Assembly: GCF_025548555.1 (NCBI RefSeq)
Contig: NZ_JAJLPA010000003.1
Location: forward strand, 124,001 to 188,000
Length of the DNA stretch: 64,000 bases
Reading direction: 5' to 3'
Source: Sphingomonas sp. A2-49
GTDB taxonomy: Bacteria > Pseudomonadota > Alphaproteobacteria > Sphingomonadales > Sphingomonadaceae
Shown piece after piece: positions 44,003 through 53,738 of this stretch. Numbering within the stretch: the first letter of the stretch is position 1; every line of letters starts with the position of its first letter. The position numbers and the translations under genes are program-made. Below the pieces are notes generated by a model that worked only from the letters and a program-made list of their open reading frames with translations, did not search any database and was not told where the DNA came from.

Positions 44003-44761
44003 ATGACCACGCCCCGCGTCGCCCTGTTCGTCACCTGCCTCGTCGACCTGATCCGCCCCCGGATCGGGTTCGCCGCCATCGCCGCGCTGGAGGGGGCGGG
44101 ATGCGAGGTGATCGTGCCCGAGGCGCAGACCTGCTGCGGCCAGCCCGCGCTCAATTCGGGCGATCGCCGGACGGCGGAGGACCTCGCGCGCCGCACGATC
44201 GCCGCGCTCGAGCCCTACGACCATGTCGTGATCCCCTCGGGCAGCTGCGCCGCGACGGTGCGCGTCCACTATCCCGAAATCCTCGAACACGACGCGGTGT
44301 GGGGTCCCCGCGCGCAGGCGCTGGCGGCGAAGACGTACGAGATCATGGCCTATCTGGACGAGGTGCGCGGCTGGACGCCGGAAGGCGTCGCCCTCGCCGC
44401 CACCGCGACCTATCACGACAGCTGCTCGGGCCTGCGCGAACTCGGCATCAAGCGCCAGCCGCGCCGCCTGCTCGCCGCGGTCGACGGGCTCGCGCTGACG
44501 CCGCTGACGGGGGCGGAGACGTGTTGCGGGTTCGGCGGCACCTTCTGCGTCAAATATCCGGCGATCTCGAACGCGATCGTTGCGGAAAAGGCGACCGCGA
44601 TCGACGCCACCGGCGTGGAATTGCTGCTGGCGGGCGACCTCGGCTGCCTGATGAACATGGCGGGCAAGCTGCATCGCGACGGCTCGCCGGTCCGCGCGTT
44701 CCACGCCATCGAGCTGATCGCCGGCATGGGCGACGGCCCCGCGATCGGGGAAGAGGCATGA
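44003..44761 (+). CDS. lutA: L-lactate utilisation protein LutA (LldE-type)
   Basis: A 252-residue protein with two CCG domains, binding an iron-sulfur cofactor: TCCGQPALNSG at about 43-53 and ETCCGFGGTFCVKYP near 172-186, with HDSCSGLRELG between. It is the LutA subunit of the LutABC lactate oxidase system, which oxidises L-lactate to pyruvate independently of flavin LldD. Its stop overlaps the lutB start (ATGA). It diverges from the rhamnose operon, whose last step should yield L-lactate. Confidence 0.93.
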   Translation: MTTPRVALFVTCLVDLIRPRIGFAAIAALEGAGCEVIVPEAQTCCGQPALNSGDRRTAEDLARRTIAALEPYDHVVIPSGSCAATVRVHYPEILEHDAVWGPRAQALAAKTYEIMAYLDEVRGWTPEGVALAATATYHDSCSGLRELGIKRQPRRLLAAVDGLALTPLTGAETCCGFGGTFCVKYPAISNAIVAEKATAIDATGVELLLAGDLGCLMNMAGKLHRDGSPVRAFHAIELIAGMGDGPAIGEEA

Positions 44762-46161
44762 GCGTCGCCGACACGTTCGCCAGCCGCGTCGACGCAGCGC
44801 TCGCCGACAGCAACCTCAAGCTCGCGGTCGAACGCACCGCGGGCACCGCCGAGGCGAAGCGCACGCTCGCGGTCGACGCCTTCCCCGATTTCGAGGCGGC
44901 GCGGACCCGCGCGGCGGCGATCAAGGATCACGTCGTCGCCAACCTCGGCCATTATCTCGAACGGTTCGAGGCGAATGCGACCGCGGCGGGGGCGCAGGTC
45001 CATTGGGCACGCACCGCGCAGGAGGCATGCGACATCGTCGTGCGCTTGTGCAAGGCGGCGAATGCCAGGAGCGTCGCGCGGTCGAAATCGATGCTGGGCG
45101 AGGAGATCGGCCTGCCGCACGCGCTCGCGGAGGCGGGCATCGGCCGGATCGAGACCGACCTTGCCGAACATATCATCCAATTGTCGGGCGAGCGGCCGTC
45201 GCACATCATCTGGCCGGCGATGCACAAGACGCGCGAGCAGGTATCGGCGCTGTTCAAGGCCAGCCATCGCGCCCCGCACGAGGAAGAGACGATCGCCGCG
45301 ATGGCGGAAAGCGCGCGCCGTCACCTGCGCGAGGGCATGCTCGCCGCCGACGTCGGCATTTCGGGGGCCAACTTCCTCGTCGCCGATACCGGCGCGGTGT
45401 GCACCGTCACCAACGAAGGCAATGCCGAACTGTCGCTGGTACCGCCGCGGATGCATATCGTGACCGCGGGGATCGAGAAGATCGTTCCCTCCACCGGCCA
45501 CGCGGTGCACATGCTGCGGATGCTGTCACGCTCGGCGACCGGCGCGCCGCTCAGCCAGTATACGACCTTCTACACCGGCCCCAGGCGCGCCGGCGACCGC
45601 GACGGGCCGGAGGAGATGCACATCGTCCTCGTCGACAACGGCCGCACGACGATGCGCGAGGAGGGGTTGGCCGAGATGCTGCGCTGCATCCGCTGCGGCG
45701 CGTGCATGAACCATTGCGTGGTGTTCCGACAGATCGGCGGCCATGCCTATGGCGGCACCTATCCCGGCCCGATGGGCGCGGTGCTGACCCCCGCGTTCGA
45801 CGGACTGAAGCAATCGCGCGACCTGCCCAACGCCTGCACGCTCAACGGCAAGTGCCAGGAGGTATGCCCGGTGCGTATCCCGCTGCCGACGCTGCTGCGC
45901 GGCTGGCGCGAAAAGAGCTGGCGCGAGGGGCTGGAGCCCGCATCGCTGCGCTCGGGCCTCGCGACCTGGGCGTGGTTCGCGCGGCGGCCGCGCCTGTATC
46001 GCGCCGCGACCGCCGCGGCGCTGCGCGCGATGCGGCTGATGGGCCGGACCGGCTGGCTGACGCGGTTGCCGCTCGCGGGCGGCTGGACGCGGTATCGCGA
46101 CATGCCCCGCCCCACGGGGGACAGCTTCATGGCGCAATATCGCAAGGGACGCCGCCCGTGA
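44758..46161 (+). CDS. lutB: L-lactate utilisation iron-sulfur protein LutB (LldF-type)
   Basis: A 467-residue protein with an LUD domain (about 60-290: RSKSMLGEEIGLPHALAEAGI, GISGANFLVADTGAVCTVTNEGN) and a ferredoxin-like domain. The first 4Fe-4S motif CIRCGACMNHC is complete. The second reads CTLNGKCQEVC, with Asn where the second Cys would be in the usual CxxCxxCxxxC. Relatives with this variant may exist. A C-terminal basic region follows. It overlaps lutA and lutC by four bases each, so the three subunits are made together. Confidence 0.93.
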   Translation: MSVADTFASRVDAALADSNLKLAVERTAGTAEAKRTLAVDAFPDFEAARTRAAAIKDHVVANLGHYLERFEANATAAGAQVHWARTAQEACDIVVRLCKAANARSVARSKSMLGEEIGLPHALAEAGIGRIETDLAEHIIQLSGERPSHIIWPAMHKTREQVSALFKASHRAPHEEETIAAMAESARRHLREGMLAADVGISGANFLVADTGAVCTVTNEGNAELSLVPPRMHIVTAGIEKIVPSTGHAVHMLRMLSRSATGAPLSQYTTFYTGPRRAGDRDGPEEMHIVLVDNGRTTMREEGLAEMLRCIRCGACMNHCVVFRQIGGHAYGGTYPGPMGAVLTPAFDGLKQSRDLPNACTLNGKCQEVCPVRIPLPTLLRGWREKSWREGLEPASLRSGLATWAWFARRPRLYRAATAAALRAMRLMGRTGWLTRLPLAGGWTRYRDMPRPTGDSFMAQYRKGRRP

Positions 46162-46769
46162 CCGCGCGTGCCGCCATCCTCGCCCGCCTCGGCGGCACCG
46201 CCACGCCCGCCGCGATCGATGCGGAGGCGGACGCGCTGCTGATCGCGCCCGAACGCCCGCCGGTCGATCCCGCGGCGCTGGAGGACACGTTCCGCGCCCG
46301 CCTGACGCTGCCCAGCGTCGCCGCGAGCGTCGAGACGATCGACCGCATCGAGCAGCTCCCCGCCGCGATCGCCCGCTATTGTGCGGGTCAGGGCCTTGCC
46401 GCGGCGCTGGTCGTGCCGCCCGATCCGCGCCTGTCGGCATGCGACTGGACCGGTTTCACGGTGCGCGAGCGCGCCGCCCCGGACGAGGCGGTCGCGCTTG
46501 CCATCGCCCGCGTCGGCGTCGCCGAAACCGGCAGCCTCGTCTTCGAAACCGCGCCGGAGGCGCCGATGCTGCCCAACTTCCTCGCGCTCCACCATATCGT
46601 GCTCGTACCGCGGATCGTGGCGTATCTGGAGGATGCGATCCTGCCCGGCGGCCATCCGCGCGCGCATTACTGGGTCACCGGCGTATCGGGGACGACCGAC
46701 ATCGAAGGCACCTACGTCCGCGGGGCGCACGGACCGCGATTCCTGCACGTCATCCGCCTCTCCGGCTGA
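46158..46769 (+). CDS. lutC: L-lactate utilisation protein LutC (LldG-type)
   Basis: A 203-residue LUD-domain protein. The characteristic segments are IARVGVAETGSLVFE, LHHIVLVPRIVAYLEDA and YWVTGVSGTTDIEGTYVRGAHGP. It is the third LutABC subunit. It starts with GTG overlapping the lutB stop (GTGA). The IclR regulator gene begins 88 bases downstream on the same strand. Confidence 0.92.
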   Translation: MTARAAILARLGGTATPAAIDAEADALLIAPERPPVDPAALEDTFRARLTLPSVAASVETIDRIEQLPAAIARYCAGQGLAAALVVPPDPRLSACDWTGFTVRERAAPDEAVALAIARVGVAETGSLVFETAPEAPMLPNFLALHHIVLVPRIVAYLEDAILPGGHPRAHYWVTGVSGTTDIEGTYVRGAHGPRFLHVIRLSG

Positions 46770-46857
46770 CCGCCATCGCGATGCTGCCGCTCCGGACGAT
46801 TGTGCGCTATCGATACCGGCCCGGCGATTCGGGCGACAAGGCAGAGATCCCCCAATT

Positions 46858-47661
46858 TTGACCACCACCGCCATCCGCACCCCGCCCGTCGCCGACGTTG
46901 CCCCGGACGACGGCCGCAGCGCCAAGGCCGGCACGCAGACGCTCGACCGCGGGCTCGACCTGCTCGAAATGGCGGTGCAGGATTCGGCGACGGTGATCCA
47001 GCTCGCCGAACGCAGCGGCCTGTCGCGCGCGATCGCGTATCGGCTCGTCGGCTCGCTCGCCGCGCGCGGCTTCCTCGCGATGGGACCCAACAACCAGGTG
47101 CGCGGCGGTCGCCAGCTGCTGCGCCTGCGCCATCTGGTGCAGGACCAGACCGATCTGGTCGCGCTCGCCCGCCCGCAGCTGGAATGGCTCGCGCAGGAAA
47201 CCGGCATGAGCGCGTTCATGGGCCGGCGCGAGGGCGATGATTCGGTCCACATGCTCCGCGTGCCCGGTCGGGAGCGCGTCGCGGTGACGACACAGCCGGG
47301 CACCCGCCGCCGCCTGGGCGAAACCGGCCTCGGCAAGGCGCTGTTGCTCGACGATGGCGAGGGATCGTGGCGCCGGCTGTTCGCGATGGCGGCCGAGCCG
47401 CACCGCCGCGGCGACTGGCTCGCGGCGATGCACGCCGCGGTCGAACGCGGCGTCGTGCTGCAATGCGGCCCGGCGCCCGACCATATCCATTCGGTCGCCG
47501 CCCCCGTTCGCGACGCCGGCGGCGGCATCGTCGCCGCGATCAACGTGGCCGCGGCGGCGCCCTATCTCGACGCCGATCGCATGGACGAACTCGTCCCCCT
47601 GCTGCGCACCGCCGCCGCCGAGATCGGCGCCGCGCTCGGCCGCGAAGGCACCACGGGTTGA
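46858..47661 (+). CDS. IclR-family transcriptional regulator
   Basis: A 267-residue regulator. The winged helix-turn-helix spans about residues 25-85 (QTLDRGLDLLEMAVQ, VIQLAERSGLSRAIAYRLVGSL) and the IclR effector domain runs from about 100 to the end (LARPQLEWLAQETGMSAFMG, RRLGETGLGKALLL, VAAPVRDAGGGIVAAINVA). The only start giving the full domain is TTG, preceded by GAGAT. Located behind lutABC and next to the rhamnose operon, it is the natural candidate to control both from the shared divergent region; the effector could be a rhamnonate intermediate or lactate. Confidence 0.86.
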   Translation: MTTTAIRTPPVADVAPDDGRSAKAGTQTLDRGLDLLEMAVQDSATVIQLAERSGLSRAIAYRLVGSLAARGFLAMGPNNQVRGGRQLLRLRHLVQDQTDLVALARPQLEWLAQETGMSAFMGRREGDDSVHMLRVPGRERVAVTTQPGTRRRLGETGLGKALLLDDGEGSWRRLFAMAAEPHRRGDWLAAMHAAVERGVVLQCGPAPDHIHSVAAPVRDAGGGIVAAINVAAAAPYLDADRMDELVPLLRTAAAEIGAALGREGTTG

Positions 47662-47731
47662 CCGCGTACACGGGGTGTCCCGAACGGCGGAACGGGGCAC
47701 GCACGGGTCGCCCGGCCGGATCGACGGGCGC

Positions 47732-48862
47732 ATGACCCGGCTGTCCCCCGATGCGGACGATTCGCGCTTCATCCGGCGCATCCTCTACATGCTCGTCATC
47801 GCCGCGGTCGCGGCGGCGCTGTTCAAGGCGGGCAACCTCCTCATCCTCGCCTTCGGCTCGATGCTCGGCGCGATCGCGATCCACGCGCTCGCCGACCTCT
47901 ATCGCGATCACCTGCGCGTTCCCGCGAAGGCGTCGCTTGGGTTCGGCATGGCGACCGCGTTCGGGATCGTCGGCTTCCTCGTCTGGCTGTTCGGGGTGCA
48001 GTTCCGCGAACAGGTCAACGTGCTGGTCACGCAATTGCCGGGCATGCTCGACCAGCTCGCCGCCTGGGCGTCGAAGAGCCCGGTCGGTGCCAAGATCGTC
48101 GATGCCGTGCAACAGGCCTATGCCGGGTCCAAGGTCGCGCAGGATGTCGGCGGCCTCGTTTCCGGCGCGGGGGAGCTGTTGCTCAACTGTATCCTGCTGC
48201 TCGTCGGCGCGGCGTTCTTCGCGGCCGATCCGGGCATCTACCAGCGCGGTTTCCTGTTCCTGATCCCGCCGGACAAGCGCCCTGCGATCGAGGATGCGCT
48301 GTTCGACGTCGGTTCGACGCTGCGGCTGTGGCTGCGCTCGTCGCTGATCCTGATGACCAGCATGGGCGTGCTGATCGGCATCGGCCTGTGGGTGTCGGGC
48401 GTGCCGTCCGCGGCCGCGCTCGGGCTGCTCGCGGGCCTGTCCGAATTCATTCCCTATATCGGCCCCACCGCGGCGATGATCCCCGCGCTCGGCCTCGCCG
48501 CGACGCAGGGCAACGGGCCGGTGATCGGCGCGCTCACCACCTATGCGGTCGTGCGGCTGATCCAGACCAATGTCATCACCCCCTACGTCCAGGCGCGCGT
48601 CGTCTCGATCCCGCCCGCGATCACCGTCTTCGCGATCATCGGCATCGGCGTGATCTTCGGCATCTTCGGCCTGTTCTTCTCCGCCGCGCTGCTGGTCGTC
48701 ATCTTCACGCTGGTCCGCAGCCTGTACCTGCGCGAGGTGCTGGGCGAGGACATTCCGCGCAGCCGCCACCAGACTTTGCTGGGTCCGGACCTCACCCCGA
48801 CCGACCCCGATACCGATTCGCCCGCAAACGGCCGCCGCGACTCGCCGGAATCGCTGGATTAA
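47732..48862 (+). CDS. AI-2E family transporter (membrane permease)
   Basis: A 376-residue inner-membrane protein of the AI-2E/YdiK-PerM family. There are two N-terminal hydrophobic segments (residues about 17-50), two more near 70-90 and 150-165, and a C-terminal block of four (about 205-330) containing LLAGLSEFIPYIGPTAAMIPA, the family hallmark. Members are putative small-molecule exporters or Na/H antiporters. The acidic C-terminus (TPTDPDTDSPANG) is cytoplasmic. Its stop codon lies inside the CtrA box that precedes ctrA. Confidence 0.9.
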   Translation: MTRLSPDADDSRFIRRILYMLVIAAVAAALFKAGNLLILAFGSMLGAIAIHALADLYRDHLRVPAKASLGFGMATAFGIVGFLVWLFGVQFREQVNVLVTQLPGMLDQLAAWASKSPVGAKIVDAVQQAYAGSKVAQDVGGLVSGAGELLLNCILLLVGAAFFAADPGIYQRGFLFLIPPDKRPAIEDALFDVGSTLRLWLRSSLILMTSMGVLIGIGLWVSGVPSAAALGLLAGLSEFIPYIGPTAAMIPALGLAATQGNGPVIGALTTYAVVRLIQTNVITPYVQARVVSIPPAITVFAIIGIGVIFGIFGLFFSAALLVVIFTLVRSLYLREVLGEDIPRSRHQTLLGPDLTPTDPDTDSPANGRRDSPESLD

Positions 48863-48874
48863 ATCGAAATTAAC
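48859..48874 (+). promoter_or_regulatory. CtrA box upstream of ctrA
   Basis: TTAA-ATCGAAA-TTAAC matches the CtrA recognition sequence TTAA-N7-TTAAC exactly. It lies about 90 bases before the ctrA start and overlaps the stop of the preceding gene. It indicates autoregulation, as known for Caulobacter ctrA. Confidence 0.8.
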
Positions 48875-48903
48875 CTTTTGCCTTCAGATGTTCTTTGGTT
48901 AAT

Positions 48904-48908
48904 GAATC
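48904..48908. promoter_or_regulatory. GANTC (CcrM methylation) site in the ctrA promoter region
   Basis: GAATC lies 30 bases downstream of the CtrA box. In Caulobacter a GANTC site in the ctrA P1 promoter makes transcription depend on hemimethylation after fork passage. The same logic is possible here. Confidence 0.5.
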
Positions 48909-48962
48909 GGGGCCGGCCGTGCAGCAGGGGTGCTGACGGCCTCGCCAACAGGGGACGACGCG

Positions 48963-49658
<696 letters not shown>

Positions 49659-49690
49659 TCGACGCACGGTTCCTCCCGCCATCGGGAGCC

Positions 49691-49724
49691 AAGGCCGCGG
49701 CATCGGGGGGTGCCGCGGCCTTTT
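49691..49724 (+). terminator. Intrinsic terminator after ctrA
   Basis: AAGGCCGCGGCA and TGCCGCGGCCTT form a perfect 12-bp stem with an 8-base loop, followed by TT. It lies between convergent ctrA and glsA and may serve both strands. Confidence 0.85.
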
Positions 49725-49732
49725 CGTGTCCG

Positions 49733-50677
49733 CTATCGCGCCGGTTCGAACACCGACCAGCCGGTGCGCTGCACCAGCCGCTCCAGCGCCAGCGTGCCGA
49801 GTTGCGAATTGCCGCGCGCGTTGAGCCCCGGCGACCAGACCGCGACGCTGGCCCGCCCCGGCACGATCGCCAGGATCCCGCCGCCGACGCCCGACTTGCC
49901 CGGCAGGCCGACGCGGAACGCGAATTCGCCCGACCCGTCGTAATGGCCGCAGGTCAGCATCAGCGCATTGATCCGCCGCGCGCGCTGCGCCGACACGATC
50001 CGCCGCGCGGTGCTCGGCAGCATCCCGTCCGCCATCAGGTAGCGCCCGGCGAGCGCCAGCTGCCGGCAGCTCATCGCGATCGCGCATTGATGGAAGTAAA
50101 CGCCCAGCGTCCGCTCGACGTCGTGATGCACGTTGCCGAACGATCGCATGTAGCTGGCCAGCGCGCGGTTGCGGTCGCCCGTCGCCAGTTCCGCCTCGGC
50201 GACCGCGCGATCGATCACGATGGTATCGTCGTCGGTCAGCATCCGGACGAAGCGCAGGATCTCGCCGATCGCCTCGCGCGGCTGGTGGCGGCCGAGCAGG
50301 ATGTCGGCGACGACGATCGCGCCGGCGTTGATGAACGGATTGCGCGGGATGCCATGTTCGAATTCGAGCTGGACGATCGAGTTGAACGCGCTGCCCGACG
50401 GTTCGCGGCCGACGCGGGCCCACAGCTGATCGCCGACATGGCCGAGCGCCAGCGTCAGCGCGAACACCTTGCTGATCGACTGGATCGAAAAGGCGTCCTC
50501 CGCGTCCCCGGCCAGATGGCAGGTGCCGTCCGCCTCGACCACCGCGATGCCGAACCGGGCAGGGTCGATCCCCGCGAGCGGCGGGATATAGTCGGCGGGC
50601 GTGCCGCGATCCGGCGCCGTCGCCATTTCCGCGGCGATCTCCGCGACGATCGTCGAAAGGTCTATTTCCGCTCCCAC
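49733..50677 (-). CDS. glsA: Glutaminase
   Basis: A 314-residue glutaminase (serine-dependent beta-lactamase-like family) that converts glutamine to glutamate and ammonia. The S-x-x-K pair is S67-K70 in [12 protein letters not shown]. Further motifs are [31 protein letters not shown], and [17 protein letters not shown] near the C-terminus. The GTG start overlaps the end of the amidohydrolase gene by 16 bases and has GGAGG nine bases upstream, so the two genes are translationally coupled. Confidence 0.94.
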   Translation of the reverse strand: MGAEIDLSTIVAEIAAEMATAPDRGTPADYIPPLAGIDPARFGIAVVEADGTCHLAGDAEDAFSIQSISKVFALTLALGHVGDQLWARVGREPSGSAFNSIVQLEFEHGIPRNPFINAGAIVVADILLGRHQPREAIGEILRFVRMLTDDDTIVIDRAVAEAELATGDRNRALASYMRSFGNVHHDVERTLGVYFHQCAIAMSCRQLALAGRYLMADGMLPSTARRIVSAQRARRINALMLTCGHYDGSGEFAFRVGLPGKSGVGGGILAIVPGRASVAVWSPGLNARGNSQLGTLALERLVQRTGWSVFEPAR

Positions 50678-52335
50678 ACCCGTTCGCCTCCGATCCACGT
50701 CTCCTGCACCTTCGTCGCGCGCAGGTCGGTGGGGGACGCGAGCAACGGGTCGCGATCGACGATGATGAAGTCGGCGCGCAGGCCCGGCGCCAGCCGGCCG
50801 ATGCGATCCTCGGCGAACCCCGCATAGGCCGCGCCGCCGGTGAAGGCATACCATGCCTGTTCGCGGGTCACCGCCTCTTCCGGCCGCCAGCCGCCGAACG
50901 GCTGCCCCTGCGCATCCTGGCGCGTGAACGCCGCCGCCCAGCCCGCCCAGGGGTCGGGCCGCTCGACCGGATAGTCGGACCCGAACGCCAGCTTGCCGCC
51001 GTTTTTCAGCATCGTCGCCCAGGCATAGGCGCCGGCGAGCCGCTGCGGCCCCAGCCGCGCCTCCGCCATCGTCCGGTCGCTGGTCTCGTGCGTCGGCTGC
51101 ATCGAGGCGATGATGCCGTTGCGACCGAAGCGCGGCAGGTCGACGGGATCGACCACCTGCGCATGCTCGATCCGCCAGCGCCGGTCGCCCTTGTAGGTCT
51201 GCGCCATCTCGTCGATCGCGTCGAGCACCTCGGCATTGGCGCGGTCGCCGATCGCGTGCACCGCGACCTGGTATCCGTCCATCGAGGCGCGGCTCATCAG
51301 GTTGCGGATCAGCGCGTCGGTCATGAACCCCGCGCCCGACTGGCCCGGCGCGTCGGCATAGGGCGCCTTCAGCCACGCGCCGCGCGATCCCAGCGCGCCA
51401 TCGGCGTACAGCTTGACGCCGACCAGCTTCAGCCGGTCGTTGTACAGCCACGGCGTCGGCCCGGTGCCGCCGATCTGCACGGTGGTATCGACCCCCGCGC
51501 CATAGCTCATGATCCGCACGCGCAGCGCACCGAGGTCGCCGATCCGGCGATAGGTCAGCCAGTCGTCGATGCTGGTGCCCATGTCGGCGGTGGCGGTGAT
51601 GCCATAGCCGAGCAGGATCGCCTGCGCCTTGATGAAGGCGGCGTTGCGGTCCTTGCCCAGCGGTTGCGGCACGACCTTCGCCACCAGCGCCTGCGCGGCA
51701 TCGACGAACACGCCCGCGGGCTGTCCGCCCGCCGCCTTCTCGATCCGGCCGCCCGCGGGCGACACGCTCTTCGCCGTGATGCCCGCGGCCTTCAGCGCGG
51801 CGCTGTTGCCCCAGCTCGCATGGCCGTCCGCGCGCGCCAGCCACACCGGCCGGTCGCCCACCGCGGCGTCGAGATCGGCGGTCGTCGGGAATCGCCCGAG
51901 CCCCCAGGTTTCCTGGTTCCAGCCGCCGCCGATGATCCACGATTTTTCGGGGTTGGCGCGGGCATAGGCGGCGATCCGCGCCTGCGCCTCGGCGAGGCTC
52001 TTCGTATCGGACAGGTCCAGTTCCAGCGCGCGGAAGCCCAGTTCCATCACATGGCCGTGCGCATCGATCATGCCCGGCAGCAGCGTCCTGCCCTTGAAAT
52101 CGACCCGCCAGTCGAGCTTGTCGGGGCGTTTGTCCTTGGCGGACAGCAGCTTGCCCACGCGGCCGTCCGGCGTCACCAGCATCGCCTGGAACCGCACGAC
52201 CTTGCCGTCCTTGTCGAGCGTCATGCCGTTGACGTTGTCGACGATGCCGTCCGCCTCCGCGATGCCGGGAATCGCCGCGGCAATCGCCGCGGCCAGCACA
52301 GTCGCGCGGGACGACCGGATAAAGTGTGTTGCCAT
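50662..52335 (-). CDS. Exported amidohydrolase (YtcJ-like)
   Basis: A 557-residue metal-dependent hydrolase with an N-terminal signal peptide ([18 protein letters not shown]). Metal-binding HGH is in [12 protein letters not shown], later ligands are in [11 protein letters not shown] and [10 protein letters not shown], and the catalytic Asp is in [12 protein letters not shown]. This is the Amidohydro_3/YtcJ type, whose natural substrates are mostly unknown. Its end overlaps the glutaminase start, so the two are made together although one is exported and the other cytoplasmic. Confidence 0.88.
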   Translation of the reverse strand: MATHFIRSSRATVLAAAIAAAIPGIAEADGIVDNVNGMTLDKDGKVVRFQAMLVTPDGRVGKLLSAKDKRPDKLDWRVDFKGRTLLPGMIDAHGHVMELGFRALELDLSDTKSLAEAQARIAAYARANPEKSWIIGGGWNQETWGLGRFPTTADLDAAVGDRPVWLARADGHASWGNSAALKAAGITAKSVSPAGGRIEKAAGGQPAGVFVDAAQALVAKVVPQPLGKDRNAAFIKAQAILLGYGITATADMGTSIDDWLTYRRIGDLGALRVRIMSYGAGVDTTVQIGGTGPTPWLYNDRLKLVGVKLYADGALGSRGAWLKAPYADAPGQSGAGFMTDALIRNLMSRASMDGYQVAVHAIGDRANAEVLDAIDEMAQTYKGDRRWRIEHAQVVDPVDLPRFGRNGIIASMQPTHETSDRTMAEARLGPQRLAGAYAWATMLKNGGKLAFGSDYPVERPDPWAGWAAAFTRQDAQGQPFGGWRPEEAVTREQAWYAFTGGAAYAGFAEDRIGRLAPGLRADFIIVDRDPLLASPTDLRATKVQETWIGGERVWERK

Positions 52336-52390
52336 GCGCGGTTGCTTAAGCGGTGTTCCCCCGCCGCACCAGATGGTCTAGCGGCCTGCC

Positions 52391-53632
52391 ATGGCTACCC
52401 GACCCGCCTCCGCCGCCCCCCTGCCCGTCTCGATCGACGACGTCCGCGCCGCCCATGCGCGCATCCGCGACGCGATCGTCCGCACGCCGACGCTCATCAG
52501 CCGCACGCTGAGCGAGATGACCGGGGCGACCGTCTACCTGAAGTTCGAGAACCTTCAGTTCACCGCCGCCTACAAGGAACGCGGCGCGCTCAACACCTTG
52601 CTCCAGCTGTCGCCCGAGGCGCGCGCCAAGGGCGTGATCGCGGCGTCGGCGGGCAACCATGCGCAGGGCCTCGCCTATCACGCCAACCGGCTCGGCATCC
52701 CCGCGACGATCGTGATGCCGCGCAACACGCCGACGGTGAAGGTGACGCAGACCGAGGGGCATCGCGCCAAGGTCGTGCTCGAGGGCGAGACGTTCGACGC
52801 CGCCTATGCCCATGCCCGCGTGCTCGAGGCGGAATGCGGCTATACCTTCGTCCACCCGTTCGACGACCCGCGCGTCATCGCCGGCCAGGGCACGGTCGCG
52901 GTCGAAATGCTGGAGGACGTCCCCGGCATCGACACGCTGCTGGTGCCGATCGGCGGCGGCGGCCTGATCTCCGGCACTGCGGTCGTCGCGCGCGCCGCGG
53001 ACCACCCGATCGAGATCATCGGCGTCGAGGCGGAACTGTTCCCCTCCATGTACAACCGCATCCGCGGCACCACCATGCCGTGCGCGGGCGATACGCTGGC
53101 GGAAGGGATCGCGGTCAAGGAGCCGGGCGCGATCACCAGCGGAATGGTCGCGCAGCTGGTCGACGACATCGTGCTGGTCGGCGAACGCAACCTCGAGGAA
53201 TCGGTCAGCCTGCTGCTCCAGATCGAGAAGACCGTGGTGGAGGGCGCAGGCGCGGCGGGCCTCGCCGCACTGATGGCCTATCCCGAACGCTTCAAGGGGC
53301 GCACGGTCGGCATCATCCTGTGCGGCGGCAACATCGACACGCGGCTGCTCGCCAACGTGCTGCTGCGCGACCTTGCCCGCTCGGGTCGGCTGGCGCGGCT
53401 GCGCGTGCGGCTGCGCGACCAGCCCGGCGCCCTGTTCAACGTCGCGCGCATCTTCGACGCGCAACGGGTCAACATCATCGAAATCTACCACCAGCGCATC
53501 TTCACCTCGCTGCCGGCGAAGGGGCTGGTCACGGACATCGAATGCGAGGCGCGCGATCGCGATCACCTCAACCGCCTGATCCAGGCGTTGCGTGACGGCG
53601 GCTACGAAACGAGCATGGTCGAACAGGCCTGA
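52391..53632 (+). CDS. ilvA: Threonine ammonia-lyase
   Basis: A 413-residue PLP enzyme that deaminates threonine to 2-oxobutyrate. The PLP lysine is K62 in AAYKERGAL, the phosphate-binding loop is GGGGLISG, and ASAGNHAQGLAYH is the Asn loop. A single ACT-like domain (about 335-413, RLRVRLRDQPGALFNVARIF) follows the catalytic domain; this is the short form, unlike the two-ACT E. coli IlvA. It may supply isoleucine synthesis or threonine breakdown. It diverges from the amidohydrolase gene with 55 bases between starts. Confidence 0.93.
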   Translation: MATRPASAAPLPVSIDDVRAAHARIRDAIVRTPTLISRTLSEMTGATVYLKFENLQFTAAYKERGALNTLLQLSPEARAKGVIAASAGNHAQGLAYHANRLGIPATIVMPRNTPTVKVTQTEGHRAKVVLEGETFDAAYAHARVLEAECGYTFVHPFDDPRVIAGQGTVAVEMLEDVPGIDTLLVPIGGGGLISGTAVVARAADHPIEIIGVEAELFPSMYNRIRGTTMPCAGDTLAEGIAVKEPGAITSGMVAQLVDDIVLVGERNLEESVSLLLQIEKTVVEGAGAAGLAALMAYPERFKGRTVGIILCGGNIDTRLLANVLLRDLARSGRLARLRVRLRDQPGALFNVARIFDAQRVNIIEIYHQRIFTSLPAKGLVTDIECEARDRDHLNRLIQALRDGGYETSMVEQA

Positions 53633-53687
53633 CACAGCCCCGATCGTCGCCGGTGGCCAAAGTCATGGGCCGGTCGGCGACAGACAC

Positions 53688-53719
53688 GAAAAAGGGGCCA
53701 CGCTCGCGCGCGGCCCCTT
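53688..53719 (-). terminator. Terminator after the small membrane protein gene
   Basis: GGGGCC and GGCCCC form the stem. On the leftward strand the right arm runs into a TTTTT tract (AAAAA as given). It lies between convergent ilvA and the small gene and may act in both directions. Confidence 0.75.
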
Positions 53720-53738
53720 CCCGTAATTCTACGACAGA

